Below are positions 16,160 to 24,010 of a DNA stretch of 33,930 nt, piece by piece. The position numbers and the translations under genes are program-made. Below the pieces are notes generated by a model, which was not told where the DNA came from, did no database searches, and worked only from the letters and a program-made list of their open reading frames with translations. Within the stretch, counting starts at the first letter, position 1. Every line of letters starts with the position of its first letter. The stretch is from Planctomycetota bacterium (lineage in GTDB: Bacteria > Planctomycetota > Phycisphaerae > WQYP01): assembly GCA_021852275.1 (NCBI GenBank), contig JAJZNX010000187.1:1-33930 (forward strand). The letters are read 5' to 3'.

Positions 16160-17506
16160 TCAGGCACTTTTGGCGGCTGCAGCAAGCAGCGACATTTCAA
16201 TGCGGTTGAGCATATCGGCAAAGGTGCTGTCGATACGGCGGGCCTCTTCGATTTTTTCCACGGCGTGCATGACCGTGGTATGATCACGCCCGCCAAAGTA
16301 CCCCCCCACTTCCTCCAGCGAATAGCGCGTGCGTTGCCGGGCCAGATACATGCAGACCTGCCGCGGCAGGGTGATGGACTTATGCCGCTTTTTGCTTTGC
16401 AGATCGGAAAGTCGCACGTTATAGAAAGCGGTTACCTGATCGATAATTTGTTGAATGGAGACCATGCGTTCGGAAGGTGGCACCATGTCTTCCAGAGCCT
16501 GGCGGGCGGTGTCCAGGTCGTAGCGGCCACCGTTGAGCATGGCATAGCCTTGAATCTTGGTGATGGCACCTTCGAGTTCACGGATATTACTTTCAACCCG
16601 CGAGGCGATGTGGCGTACCACGTTTTCCGGCAGGTTGATGCCGCGGAGGCGGGCTTTTTTAGTAACGATAGCGCAGCGGGTTTCAAAACAAGGCCGTTCC
16701 ACCCGGGTTACCAGACCGCTGTTAAAGCGGGAAATAAGCCGGTCTTCCAGTTCGGGAATTTCGTTGGGTGGGCTGTCGCTGCTGAGAATAATTTGCCGCG
16801 ACTGCTGATAAAGGGTGTTAAAAGTATGAAAAAATTCTTCCTGCGTACGATCATGACCGGCCAGAAAATGAATATCATCAATAACCAGCACATCCACCCG
16901 GTTGCGGTAAATATTACGAAACTGGTGCATATCGCCGGATTGCACACATTCCATGAAGTGGTTGATGAAACTGTCGCAGGATAGATAGATGATGCGGGTA
17001 TCATCCTGCCGACGCAGTATTTCCTGGCAGGTAGCCTGCAGCAGATGGGTTTTGCCCAACCCCGGCGCCCCATGAATAAAAAGAGGATTATAGGTTTTGC
17101 CCGGACGCTCCGCCACGGCTTGACAGGCGGCGTGGGCCATGCGGTTGGTCGGCCCGGTAACAAAATTATCAAACGAATAATCGGGCGATAAAATTACCTC
17201 GTTGCTGTAAATATCCGCCAGCCGGTTCCCCGCTGCCGCCGCTGTGGTACCGCAGGTGAAATTCACACTGACCAGCTTGCCCGTAACAGACTGGACAGCC
17301 TCGGTGAACATGTCGCGGCACTTGACGGCCACATATTGCTGCTGGATGGCTGTGGCACAACGCACCGTCAACAAACCACCGGTCATATCCTGAGGCACAA
17401 GTTCATGGAACCACTGCCGTACCAGTGGCGAATGCATCTGCTGCAGATAAACCAGAATATCGTTCCAGACCGACTGGGCATATTGCAGTGAATCAAGTGT
17501 TGACAT
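16160..17506 (-). CDS. dnaA: Chromosomal replication initiator DnaA
   Basis: The 448-residue initiator binds DnaA boxes and melts the origin. Seen are domain I (about 1-80), the YSFDNFVTGPTN entry to the AAA+ core (110-121), Walker A GAPGLGKTH (146-154), Walker B VLVIDDIHFL (206-215), the sensor/arginine region around LEDRLISRF, and domain IV with the signature GGYFGGRDHTTVMHA near the C-terminus. The ATG at 17506 has GAGG eight bases upstream; a longer frame reaches 17590 but adds no family sequence. dnaN, recF and gyrB are not adjacent, and I see no cluster of DnaA boxes on either side, so this need not be the origin. Confidence 0.97.
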   Translation of the reverse strand: MSTLDSLQYAQSVWNDILVYLQQMHSPLVRQWFHELVPQDMTGGLLTVRCATAIQQQYVAVKCRDMFTEAVQSVTGKLVSVNFTCGTTAAAAGNRLADIYSNEVILSPDYSFDNFVTGPTNRMAHAACQAVAERPGKTYNPLFIHGAPGLGKTHLLQATCQEILRRQDDTRIIYLSCDSFINHFMECVQSGDMHQFRNIYRNRVDVLVIDDIHFLAGHDRTQEEFFHTFNTLYQQSRQIILSSDSPPNEIPELEDRLISRFNSGLVTRVERPCFETRCAIVTKKARLRGINLPENVVRHIASRVESNIRELEGAITKIQGYAMLNGGRYDLDTARQALEDMVPPSERMVSIQQIIDQVTAFYNVRLSDLQSKKRHKSITLPRQVCMYLARQRTRYSLEEVGGYFGGRDHTTVMHAVEKIEEARRIDSTFADMLNRIEMSLLAAAAKSA

Positions 17507-17602
17507 GAAGGGCACCTCGCGCAATGGATTGCCTCTGGCACGGCGCAAAACACCCTTGCGCCGCGACCCGCGGATACAACCCTGGTACACCCGAATTTAT
17601 GA

Positions 17603-17631
17603 ACTCTAAGTCAGTGATCGGCCATGATCAA
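17603..17631 (-). promoter_or_regulatory. Candidate dnaA promoter
   Basis: Reading the minus strand, TTGATC (17631-17626), a 17-bp spacer and TAGAGT (17608-17603) point at dnaA, giving a leader of about 90 nt. Both boxes match the sigma70 consensus at four of six positions. Confidence 0.35.
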
Positions 17632-17940
17632 ACCGTTCGGACTGTTGCACAATTGCCTTGTCGTTCGTGCTTTCACCATCCGAACAGGAGAATCCATTCC
17701 CTGTCGCACACCCCGCAAACCGGTGGAACCGTCGTCGTAAAAGCATCTGGTTTTGACCGGAACCTGCCACCTTGACGTAGTTGATTCCGGCTTCCATCTG
17801 CGATTTCCGCCGCCTGCACCGCCGATTACTCCCATTTCCCGTTACGACCAATGTCTTTTAAAGACATCGTCGCTTCATCAACGGTAAACCAACATAAAGG
17901 CTCGCATCGCGCCTGTCAAATTAAAAACCGGCGGTGTAAA

Positions 17941-17965
17941 AAAAGCCCGTTTTATTGGGGTTTTT
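17941..17965. terminator. Possible bidirectional intrinsic terminator
   Basis: AAAAGCCC (17941-17948) pairs with GGGTTTTT (17958-17965, one G-U pair) around a nine-base loop. A-rich and T-rich flanks let it work on either strand. No gene ends nearby, so if real it would shield the two divergent promoters or end an unrecognised small transcript. Confidence 0.35.
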
Positions 17966-18038
17966 GCTATGTCCCGGCGTGGCGCCGGCTGCAGCAATGA
18001 GGAATAAATTTTCGACGGTTCGCCGGCTGCGGCGGGTC

Positions 18039-18067
18039 TTGACCGGGGTGCCGCACCAAGGTATATA
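18039..18067 (+). promoter_or_regulatory. Promoter of the aldo/keto reductase gene
   Basis: TTGACC (18039-18044), 17-bp spacer and TATATA (18062-18067) is one of the best sigma70-type promoters in the window. Transcription would begin near 18074, about 38 nt before the ATG. Confidence 0.6.
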
Positions 18068-18111
18068 GATGATCGCCTAATGAGTTTACCGGGCCTTATG
18101 GAGCTATACGT

Positions 18112-19092
18112 ATGAAATACCGTACCCTGGGAAATACCTCCGTGAAAGTTTCGGAAATCAGTTTCGGCTGCTGGACTATGGGCGGCCTGAACTGGGTCAA
18201 CGGCAGCCCCAACGGCTGGGCTGACGTGGATGAAGATCAGGTCACTCAAGCAATTCGCCTGGCAGTGGATGCCGGGGTGAATCATTTTGATAATGCCGAT
18301 GTGTACGGCAATGGCCGGGCGGAGCGCATGCTGGCCCGGGTGCTCAAGCGTCTGGGGCTGCGCTCCACCGACTTTGTTATCGCCACCAAGGTGGGCCATT
18401 TTCCGGGTACCGCCGCACACGCCTATGAAAGCGCCCACATCCGACATCAGTGCGAGCAAAGCCTGATTAACCTGCAGCGCGATTACATTGATTTGTACTA
18501 TCTGCATCATGGCTCTTTTGGGGATCAGCACCAGTATCTTCAATCCGCGGCCGATACCCTTGACGATCTGGTCCGGCAGGGCAAGGTGCGGTTGAAGGGG
18601 CAGTCCGCCTATTCGGAAGCTGATTTCGAACGCGCCGTTCCCGTGGTCAAACCACAGGTGCTGCAAAGCTGGGCCCATGCCCTGGATGACCATTTCATCC
18701 GGGCCGGCGGGCCATTGCAGAAATTGATGCAAAAATTTGAGCTTACCTTTGTGGCCTTCAGCCCGCTGGCCCAGGCACGACTGCTGGGTAAATATAACCC
18801 CCAGCACCCCCCCACCTTTGAACCGGGCGATCATCGCCTTGGTTCCAAGGCTTTTTCCGGCGAGGAACTGGCGCGCCTGGCCGGAAAAATTGAAAAACTC
18901 AAAGCCCGTTTCGGTGATACCACCGAAGACCTGGCCGCAGTCGCCTTGCAATACGTGCTTGCTCATCCGCGAGTGTCGTGTGTTATTCCAGGCTTTCGCA
19001 ACGCTGCCCAGGCCCGTTGCAACGTTGGGGCCGACAGCCGCACGCTTTCCGCCTCGGATATTGAATTTATCCGGACGGTGATGGCCGCATAA
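18112..19092 (+). CDS. Aldo/keto reductase
   Basis: A 326-residue (alpha/beta)8-barrel NADP(H)-dependent oxidoreductase. The catalytic tetrad is visible as Asp60 and Tyr65 (HFDNADVYG), Lys93 (ATKVGHF) and His132 (YLHHG). The cofactor region near the C-terminus reads CVIPGFRNAAQ, the usual IPG-x-R-N motif. Enzymes of this type reduce aldehydes or sugars or oxidise sugar alcohols; the true substrate is not predictable. The ATG at 18112 has GGAG at 18100-18103 and its own good promoter. A foldback element was inserted 25 bp after the stop codon, where a terminator would normally lie. Confidence 0.93.
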   Translation: MKYRTLGNTSVKVSEISFGCWTMGGLNWVNGSPNGWADVDEDQVTQAIRLAVDAGVNHFDNADVYGNGRAERMLARVLKRLGLRSTDFVIATKVGHFPGTAAHAYESAHIRHQCEQSLINLQRDYIDLYYLHHGSFGDQHQYLQSAADTLDDLVRQGKVRLKGQSAYSEADFERAVPVVKPQVLQSWAHALDDHFIRAGGPLQKLMQKFELTFVAFSPLAQARLLGKYNPQHPPTFEPGDHRLGSKAFSGEELARLAGKIEKLKARFGDTTEDLAAVALQYVLAHPRVSCVIPGFRNAAQARCNVGADSRTLSASDIEFIRTVMAA

Positions 19093-19117
19093 ATTATGTT
19101 GCTTCGTGCGCCGGTAA

Positions 19118-19282
19118 GGGACCGCGCAAAAATAAATTCGTGTTTTACGGCGCAGAAATTTTGGCCGCCAGCGAGGCGCGAGTGAGGCGCATACCCCGGC
19201 AGTGGGTCTGAAACGAGCGAACAACGAAGCTGGAGGCCAAAAGGGCCAGCCGGAAAGTGCGAAGTTATTTTTGCCCGGTTCC
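19118..19282. mobile_element. 165-bp foldback (MITE-like) element, copy B
   Basis: Same length and orientation as copy A with four base differences by eye. It is flanked by TAA on both sides (19115-19117 and 19283-19285), confirming the 3-bp target duplication. It lies between the aldo/keto reductase stop and aroK. Reverse-strand open frames across it are by-products of its composition. Confidence 0.9.
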
Positions 19283-19444
19283 TAACCGGGCGGATTTATG
19301 GACACCAGCCCCCGCTGCGGATACCGTGATGGCCGGGCCGATGAGGCGGCAAAAAACTACCGGCAATCCGGCAACAATTTCGTTGCTCCGGCGATACCGC
19401 AGATGTCGTAAAAATTTCATGCCGGCCCACAGGCAGAGTAACCC

Positions 19445-19954
19445 ATGAACATTGTGCTTATCGGCTATAGAGGCAGCGGAAAAAGCTCCATCGGCAAATT
19501 ACTGGCCGCGCGTCTGGGCATGGCGTTTGTCGACACCGATGAACGGATTGTGCAGCAGGCCGGGAAAAATATAGGGGCTATTTTTGCCGATGTTGGCGAA
19601 AAAGGTTTTCGCGACCTTGAAAGTGCGGTGGTACAGGACGTGGCGGTGCTGGATGATACAGTTATCGCCACCGGCGGCGGGGTGGTGCTGCGTCCGGAAA
19701 ATATGTCCCGGCTGAAAGAACATGGCAAAGTGGTGTGGCTCAATGCCCCAGCGGAGGTATTATGGCAGCGGATTGCTGCAGATCCCGGCAGCAGCCACGC
19801 ACGTCCGAATTTAACGCCGTCCGGCGGGTTGGAGGAAATTCGTCGGCTCCTGGAGGTCCGAAATCCGCTGTATGCGGCGGCGGCGGATATCACGCTGGAT
19901 GTTTCCATTCTCAATGCGTCGCAGGCGGCCTATTATCTGTCAGAAATGGTGTGA
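19445..19954 (+). CDS. aroK: Shikimate kinase
   Basis: The 169-residue cytoplasmic enzyme phosphorylates shikimate at O3 with ATP in the aromatic amino-acid pathway. The P-loop GYRGSGKSS is at 7-15, substrate-binding Asp32 in VDTDERI, Arg56 in FRDLE, the GGG at 77-79 and the lid arginine in SSHARPNL. Length is standard for the family. tyrA of the same pathway is about 7.5 kb away and not linked in an operon. The start at 19445 begins right at the conserved MNIVLIG strand. Confidence 0.95.
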   Translation: MNIVLIGYRGSGKSSIGKLLAARLGMAFVDTDERIVQQAGKNIGAIFADVGEKGFRDLESAVVQDVAVLDDTVIATGGGVVLRPENMSRLKEHGKVVWLNAPAEVLWQRIAADPGSSHARPNLTPSGGLEEIRRLLEVRNPLYAAAADITLDVSILNASQAAYYLSEMV

Positions 19955-20178
19955 TAATAACCAAATCATGGGCAGCGAAAATCGGACTTTCATGCCGCTG
20001 TTAGTCCTTTTACACGTTTTTTTATCCCTGCTTAAAATTGCTCCATTCGCCGATGAACAAAGGAGTGTGGTGCAGAACATTTCGCCACGAGCATGGTGTT
20101 TTGATAGCGTCCAGGCGAGGTCATCGGGGCAGGCTGCCGGTGGCTTTGTATCCGGTACCCAATGAGAAGCGGTGGAGC

Positions 20179-20997
20179 ATGAGAACAAGTCGGCAAATGA
20201 TAGTTGAAGCCCTGGTGGCACTGGTCGCCATCATGGTTTTGATTTTGCTGACGATGGCGGGGGTGATGCGATCCCGCCAAGCCGCAAAAAGCCTGATCTG
20301 CTCTGAAAATCTGCTCCACGTTGGCCGGATGCTGCAAGCCTATACCCAGACCAACCATGACTTTATCCCGCCTTCCAGCATGCAGTTGCACAGCACCCGG
20401 ACCAGTAAAACCGGCCGCTACACTTATGCCGATGCCCTGGTGGAATCCAACCTGGGCATCCGTCCGATCCCGCCGGCGATGGCGTCGGTGAATAATCAGC
20501 GGGCTATCGCCCGCGAGTTTGGCCTGTGGTTCCGATGCCCATCGGCCACCAGGCCTGTTACCAACCCCTTCGGCGTCACCTACGCCTGTAACCCCAACGC
20601 TTTCTGGCGCGTACCTGCTCGAAACAACAAGGCCAACGACCATCCTGGTGAACTGCTGGATCAAATGCGGGATATTCCCCGGCCCGCCGGTGTTATTGCC
20701 GTCGGCGACGCCAATCAAAATGCTCAAGGTGATTCCTGTCCCGCCTTTGACTGGCGCCGTTATGGCCTGCTTGATGATTCATTTGAGCCGACCCGGCGTA
20801 TTCCCATCGGCGGAACAGGCGGATTGGGCAATAAAGATGGCATGGCGGTCATCGGTCCCGGAGATTCCGGATTACGCTATCGACACATCAGCAATGTCAT
20901 TGGCACGCCTGGTGCCAATGTCCTTTTCTTTGACGGCCACGTAACCCAGATTCAGGTCAACCACCTGCGTCAGATGGATATCGCCGCATCGTATTAA
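20179..20997 (+). CDS. Pilin-like (type II secretion pseudopilin-related) protein with C-terminal DG motif
   Basis: The 272-residue protein has an N-terminal hydrophobic helix with an internal glutamate (MIVEALVALVAIMVLILLTM, 7-26), as in the prepilin-type helices of Planctomycetes and relatives. The usual GFTLIE cleavage motif is replaced by RQMIVEALV. After the helix come SENLLHVGRMLQAYTQTNHD, a typical pilin-like alpha-helix spine, and near the C-terminus NVLFFDGHVTQI, corresponding to the H-x-DG motif of the planctomycete DUF1559-type family. It is predicted to be surface or periplasmic and membrane-tethered; function unknown. The ATG at 20179 places the helix at the right distance from the N-terminus. 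The TAA stop (20995-20997) abuts a diverged foldback element. Confidence 0.75.
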   Translation: MRTSRQMIVEALVALVAIMVLILLTMAGVMRSRQAAKSLICSENLLHVGRMLQAYTQTNHDFIPPSSMQLHSTRTSKTGRYTYADALVESNLGIRPIPPAMASVNNQRAIAREFGLWFRCPSATRPVTNPFGVTYACNPNAFWRVPARNNKANDHPGELLDQMRDIPRPAGVIAVGDANQNAQGDSCPAFDWRRYGLLDDSFEPTRRIPIGGTGGLGNKDGMAVIGPGDSGLRYRHISNVIGTPGANVLFFDGHVTQIQVNHLRQMDIAASY

Positions 20998-21059
20998 GGA
21001 GTCGCACAAACATAAATTCATATTTTAAGGAGCAGGAGTTTTGGCTGTTGGCGAGGCGT
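20998..21059. mobile_element. Diverged, truncated relative of the 165-bp foldback element
   Basis: About 60 bp align gaplessly to the left end of the intact copies (46 of 60 positions by eye), including CATAAATTCA for AATAAATTCG and TTTTGGCTGTTGGCGAGGC for the matching block. It begins directly after a TAA, as the intact copies do. The right half is missing or replaced. From 21050 to 21069 GGCGAGG and CCTCGCC form a perfect 7-bp stem with a CGTATA loop, placed between the convergent pilin-like gene and mutS. Confidence 0.6.
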
Positions 21060-21096
21060 ATACCTCGCCAGCCGGCTACGACGAGGCGGGCGGAGA

Positions 21097-23865
21097 TCAG
21101 CGGGCTGTTGAGGGTGAAGCCGGCTGGGAGCTTGCCGGAGCCGGGGCTTGAGCCTGCATGGCCTGGAGCATTTTCAGCGCTTCCCAGGCCTGCATGGGCG
21201 ACATGCGATTGAGATCCAGGGCCGCCAGGTGACTTAGCGCCTGCGATGATGGCGTTTCAAACAGAGCAATCTGGCTGTTGACGGCGGTGGCGGCGGCCCG
21301 GGGCCGGGCTTTGCCCACGTGCACTTCCAATTGTTCCATGAGTTTTTTGGCGCGAATAATGACGCTGCGCGGTACGCCGGCAAGCCTGGCGACCTGTACG
21401 CCGTAGGATCGATCCGCATGGCCTGGCACAATACGATGCATGAAGACGATCTGGTCTTCCCATTCGCGCACCAGCACACTGAAATTGCGCACTGCCGGCG
21501 TGCTTTCCGGCAACTCGGTAAGTTCATGGTAGTGGGTGGCAAACAAGGTGCGGCAGCGCACAGAGTCCGCAAGAAATTCGGTAATGGCCCAGGCTAAAGC
21601 CAGGCCATCCAGCGTACTGGTGCCACGCCCGATTTCATCCAGAATCACCAGCGAATCGGCCGAGGCATGGTGCAAAATGTTGGCGGTTTCGGTCATCTCC
21701 ACCATGAAGGTGGACTGCCCGCCAGCCAGGTCATCGGACGCTCCCACCCGCGTGAAGATGCGATCTACCAGGCCCACCACGACTTCGGACGCGGGCAGAT
21801 AAAACCCCGCCTGGGCCATGAGCACCAGCAGTGCGGTCTGACGGATATAGGTGGATTTACCGGCCATGTTGGGGCCGGTGATTAAATGGAGTGTGGCCTG
21901 GTCAGGCTCGAAGGAAACATCGTTGGGTACAAACTTGTCGCCCAAAATCCGCTCCAGCACCGGATGCCGGGCCTCCACGAGGCGAAGTTGGCGTTGCGGG
22001 GTGAGCGTGGGCCGCACGTAATGCCTGGCGCGGGCGACATGGGCGATGGAGGCGAGCACATCGAGGCCGGCCAGGGCGGCGGCGACGGCCTTGAGCGGTT
22101 CCGACTGGCGGGCCAGATCTTCGCGGAGATTTTCAAAAAGTTCCTGTTCCAGCAGGCGCGAGCGTTCCTGGGCCTGAAGCACATCGGTTTCAAACTTCTG
22201 CAATTCCGGGGTAACGTAGCGCTCGGCATTTTTGACCGTTTGCCGGCGCGAAAATTCCGGCGGTATGCGGTCGCGGTGGGCGTGGGTAACTTCAATGTAG
22301 TAGCCGAACACCTTGTTGTAACCGACCTTGAGGGAGCTGATGCCGGTGCTTTTGACCAGGCCGGCCTGATAATCCGCCAGCCAGTTGCGTGAATCATGAG
22401 CCAGGGATCGCAGGCGGTCCAGTTCCGGATTAAAGCCCTGGCGAATGACGCCGCCATCGCGCAGGTGACCGGCCGGATCTTCGGCAATGGCGGCGCGGAT
22501 ATCGTCGGAAATTTTTTGTGCAGCCGATGTATACGTATCAAACCCTGCCAGACCGGGACTTTCAACCCCGGATTCCCTGAGAATTTTGGCGATCACGGGA
22601 ACAATATCCAAAGAGCGGCTCAGGGCGATGAGGTCACGCGGCCCGGCGCGGCGGCAGCAGATGCGTGCCGTGATGCGCTCCACATCACCGCAACTGGTCA
22701 ACAAAAGCCGAATTTGCTGGAGGGCCGCTTCGCGTTCCAGCAGTTCACTCACCGCATCCAGCCGGGCGTTGATGGCCTGGATGTCCCGCAGCGGAAATAT
22801 CAGCCAGTTGCGCAGCAGCCGCGAACCCATGGGGGTCTGGGTTTCATCCACGGCGGCGACGAGCGAACCTTCGGCGGTATTGTTGCGAATGCTGCGCAGA
22901 ATTTCCAGGGAACGTACCGATGCAGGGTCGATCAGCAGGTAATCGGCACGCTCGAAACGTCGCGGCGGCTGAAGGTGCTCGAGCGAGGCTTTTTGTGTTT
23001 CATGCAGATAAGTGAGCAAGGCCCCGGCGGCACGCAAGGCCATACTTTGCGGGTCTTGATAGCCAAAGCCGCCAAAGCCCAATACGCCATAGTGTTCGCG
23101 GAGTGTTTTATGGCCGTGATGCTCCTCGAGTTGCCAGGCCGGTCTGGGAGTCAGGGTCAACTTAAGGGCCTCGGCCACAGGGGCCAGCCAGACGGGGGTG
23201 TGATGATCCGCGGCATCGGCATAGAGCATTTCGCGGGGGCGAATGCGGGCAAGCTCATCAAGGCAGATGGAAATGGGTGCTTCCAAAGTCCAGAATTTAC
23301 CGGTGGATAAATCGCACCAGGCCAGAGCTGCCGGGACTTGCCCGGTATGATCTGCGGCATTGCCGGTGGAGGCTGGGCCGGCAGTTTCACTGCGCGGGCC
23401 TGCAGCGGAGCGGCCTTTGTCGCGGCCGTCCATCACGATGGCGGCAAGAAAATTTTCCTCCCGGCCATCGAGCATGGCTTCATCGGTAAGGGTGCCGGGC
23501 GTAACAAGGCGTGTTACCTGGCGATCAATCAGGCCTTTGGCGTCGGCGGCTTCTTGCATTTGTTCGCAGATGGCCACCTTATAACCGGCGGCGATCATGC
23601 GGCTTAAATAGGTTTCCACGGCATGGAACGGCACCCCGGCCATGGGCACGGGATTTTCCCCCTTGCTGCGGCTGGTGAGGGCGACGCCGAGCACGCGGGC
23701 GATGATGCGGGCGTCTTCATAGAATGTTTCGTAAAAATCGCCGATACGGAAAAAAAGCACCGCGTCCGGATATTGGGTTTTGTAGGCCTGGTATTGGCGC
23801 ATGGCCGGCGTCAGTTCGGCGGGGTCCACGGCGGCAATATCCTGTTGATTAAAAGCGCGGGTCAT
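21097..23865 (-). CDS. mutS: DNA mismatch repair protein MutS
   Basis: The 922-residue protein recognises mismatches. Seen are the Phe-x-Glu mismatch-binding motif in IGDFYETFYED (Phe44, Glu46), the connector and lever domains, the clamp region around DRIPPEFSRRQTVKNAERY, Walker A GPNMAGKSTYIR (about 663), Walker B LVILDEIGRGTSTLDG (about 735) and the helix-turn-helix dimer region with YGVQVARLAGVP. It is slightly longer than E. coli MutS because of extra sequence after the mismatch-recognition domain (about 140-165) and an Ala/Pro/Ser-rich tail. The ATG at 23865 was chosen for the MTRAFNQQD start; a TATAAT sits seven bases upstream. mutL is not adjacent. Confidence 0.97.
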   Translation of the reverse strand: MTRAFNQQDIAAVDPAELTPAMRQYQAYKTQYPDAVLFFRIGDFYETFYEDARIIARVLGVALTSRSKGENPVPMAGVPFHAVETYLSRMIAAGYKVAICEQMQEAADAKGLIDRQVTRLVTPGTLTDEAMLDGREENFLAAIVMDGRDKGRSAAGPRSETAGPASTGNAADHTGQVPAALAWCDLSTGKFWTLEAPISICLDELARIRPREMLYADAADHHTPVWLAPVAEALKLTLTPRPAWQLEEHHGHKTLREHYGVLGFGGFGYQDPQSMALRAAGALLTYLHETQKASLEHLQPPRRFERADYLLIDPASVRSLEILRSIRNNTAEGSLVAAVDETQTPMGSRLLRNWLIFPLRDIQAINARLDAVSELLEREAALQQIRLLLTSCGDVERITARICCRRAGPRDLIALSRSLDIVPVIAKILRESGVESPGLAGFDTYTSAAQKISDDIRAAIAEDPAGHLRDGGVIRQGFNPELDRLRSLAHDSRNWLADYQAGLVKSTGISSLKVGYNKVFGYYIEVTHAHRDRIPPEFSRRQTVKNAERYVTPELQKFETDVLQAQERSRLLEQELFENLREDLARQSEPLKAVAAALAGLDVLASIAHVARARHYVRPTLTPQRQLRLVEARHPVLERILGDKFVPNDVSFEPDQATLHLITGPNMAGKSTYIRQTALLVLMAQAGFYLPASEVVVGLVDRIFTRVGASDDLAGGQSTFMVEMTETANILHHASADSLVILDEIGRGTSTLDGLALAWAITEFLADSVRCRTLFATHYHELTELPESTPAVRNFSVLVREWEDQIVFMHRIVPGHADRSYGVQVARLAGVPRSVIIRAKKLMEQLEVHVGKARPRAAATAVNSQIALFETPSSQALSHLAALDLNRMSPMQAWEALKMLQAMQAQAPAPASSQPASPSTAR

Positions 23866-23872
23866 GGGCAGA

Positions 23873-23878
23873 ATTATA
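23873..23878 (-). promoter_or_regulatory. Perfect -10 box seven bases before mutS
   Basis: TATAAT on the minus strand is separated from the mutS ATG by TCTGCCC. Transcription would begin at or beside the start codon, and no Shine-Dalgarno is present, so a leaderless mRNA is likely. No good -35 box is seen at 16-18 bp. Confidence 0.5.
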
Positions 23879-24010
23879 CTCAGTCCCGGGCCAAGTAAAA
23901 ACCGGGCAGCACCCAAGGTTCGTGGCGGGGACAGCTCTGGCGGCAGCGGCCTGAATTGCAGCCGGCACAGGGGTAAAATTCGTTCCGCCGGGGAAGCTGC
24001 GCGGCACGGC

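Larger units (their letters stand above)
17507..18111. other. 605-bp intergenic region between divergent dnaA and aldo/keto reductase
   Basis: No credible gene is seen. It contains candidate promoters for both flanking genes and an A/T-flanked hairpin at 17941-17965. GTTCGGA and TCCGAAC form an inverted repeat about 40 bp apart around 17635-17690. I looked for TTATCCACA-type DnaA boxes on both strands and found none. Confidence 0.6.

Noticed and set aside
17507-18111. Origin of replication beside dnaA
   Set aside because: No cluster of DnaA boxes and no strongly AT-rich unwinding segment was found.
17878-19224. Long minus-strand open frame opposite the aldo/keto reductase
   Set aside because: It is antisense to a clear enzyme and runs through the foldback element; the shared first residues with other minus-strand frames come only from the repeat.
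22396-23310. Long plus-strand frames opposite mutS
   Set aside because: They are shadows of the high-GC mutS coding strand, which has all its motifs.
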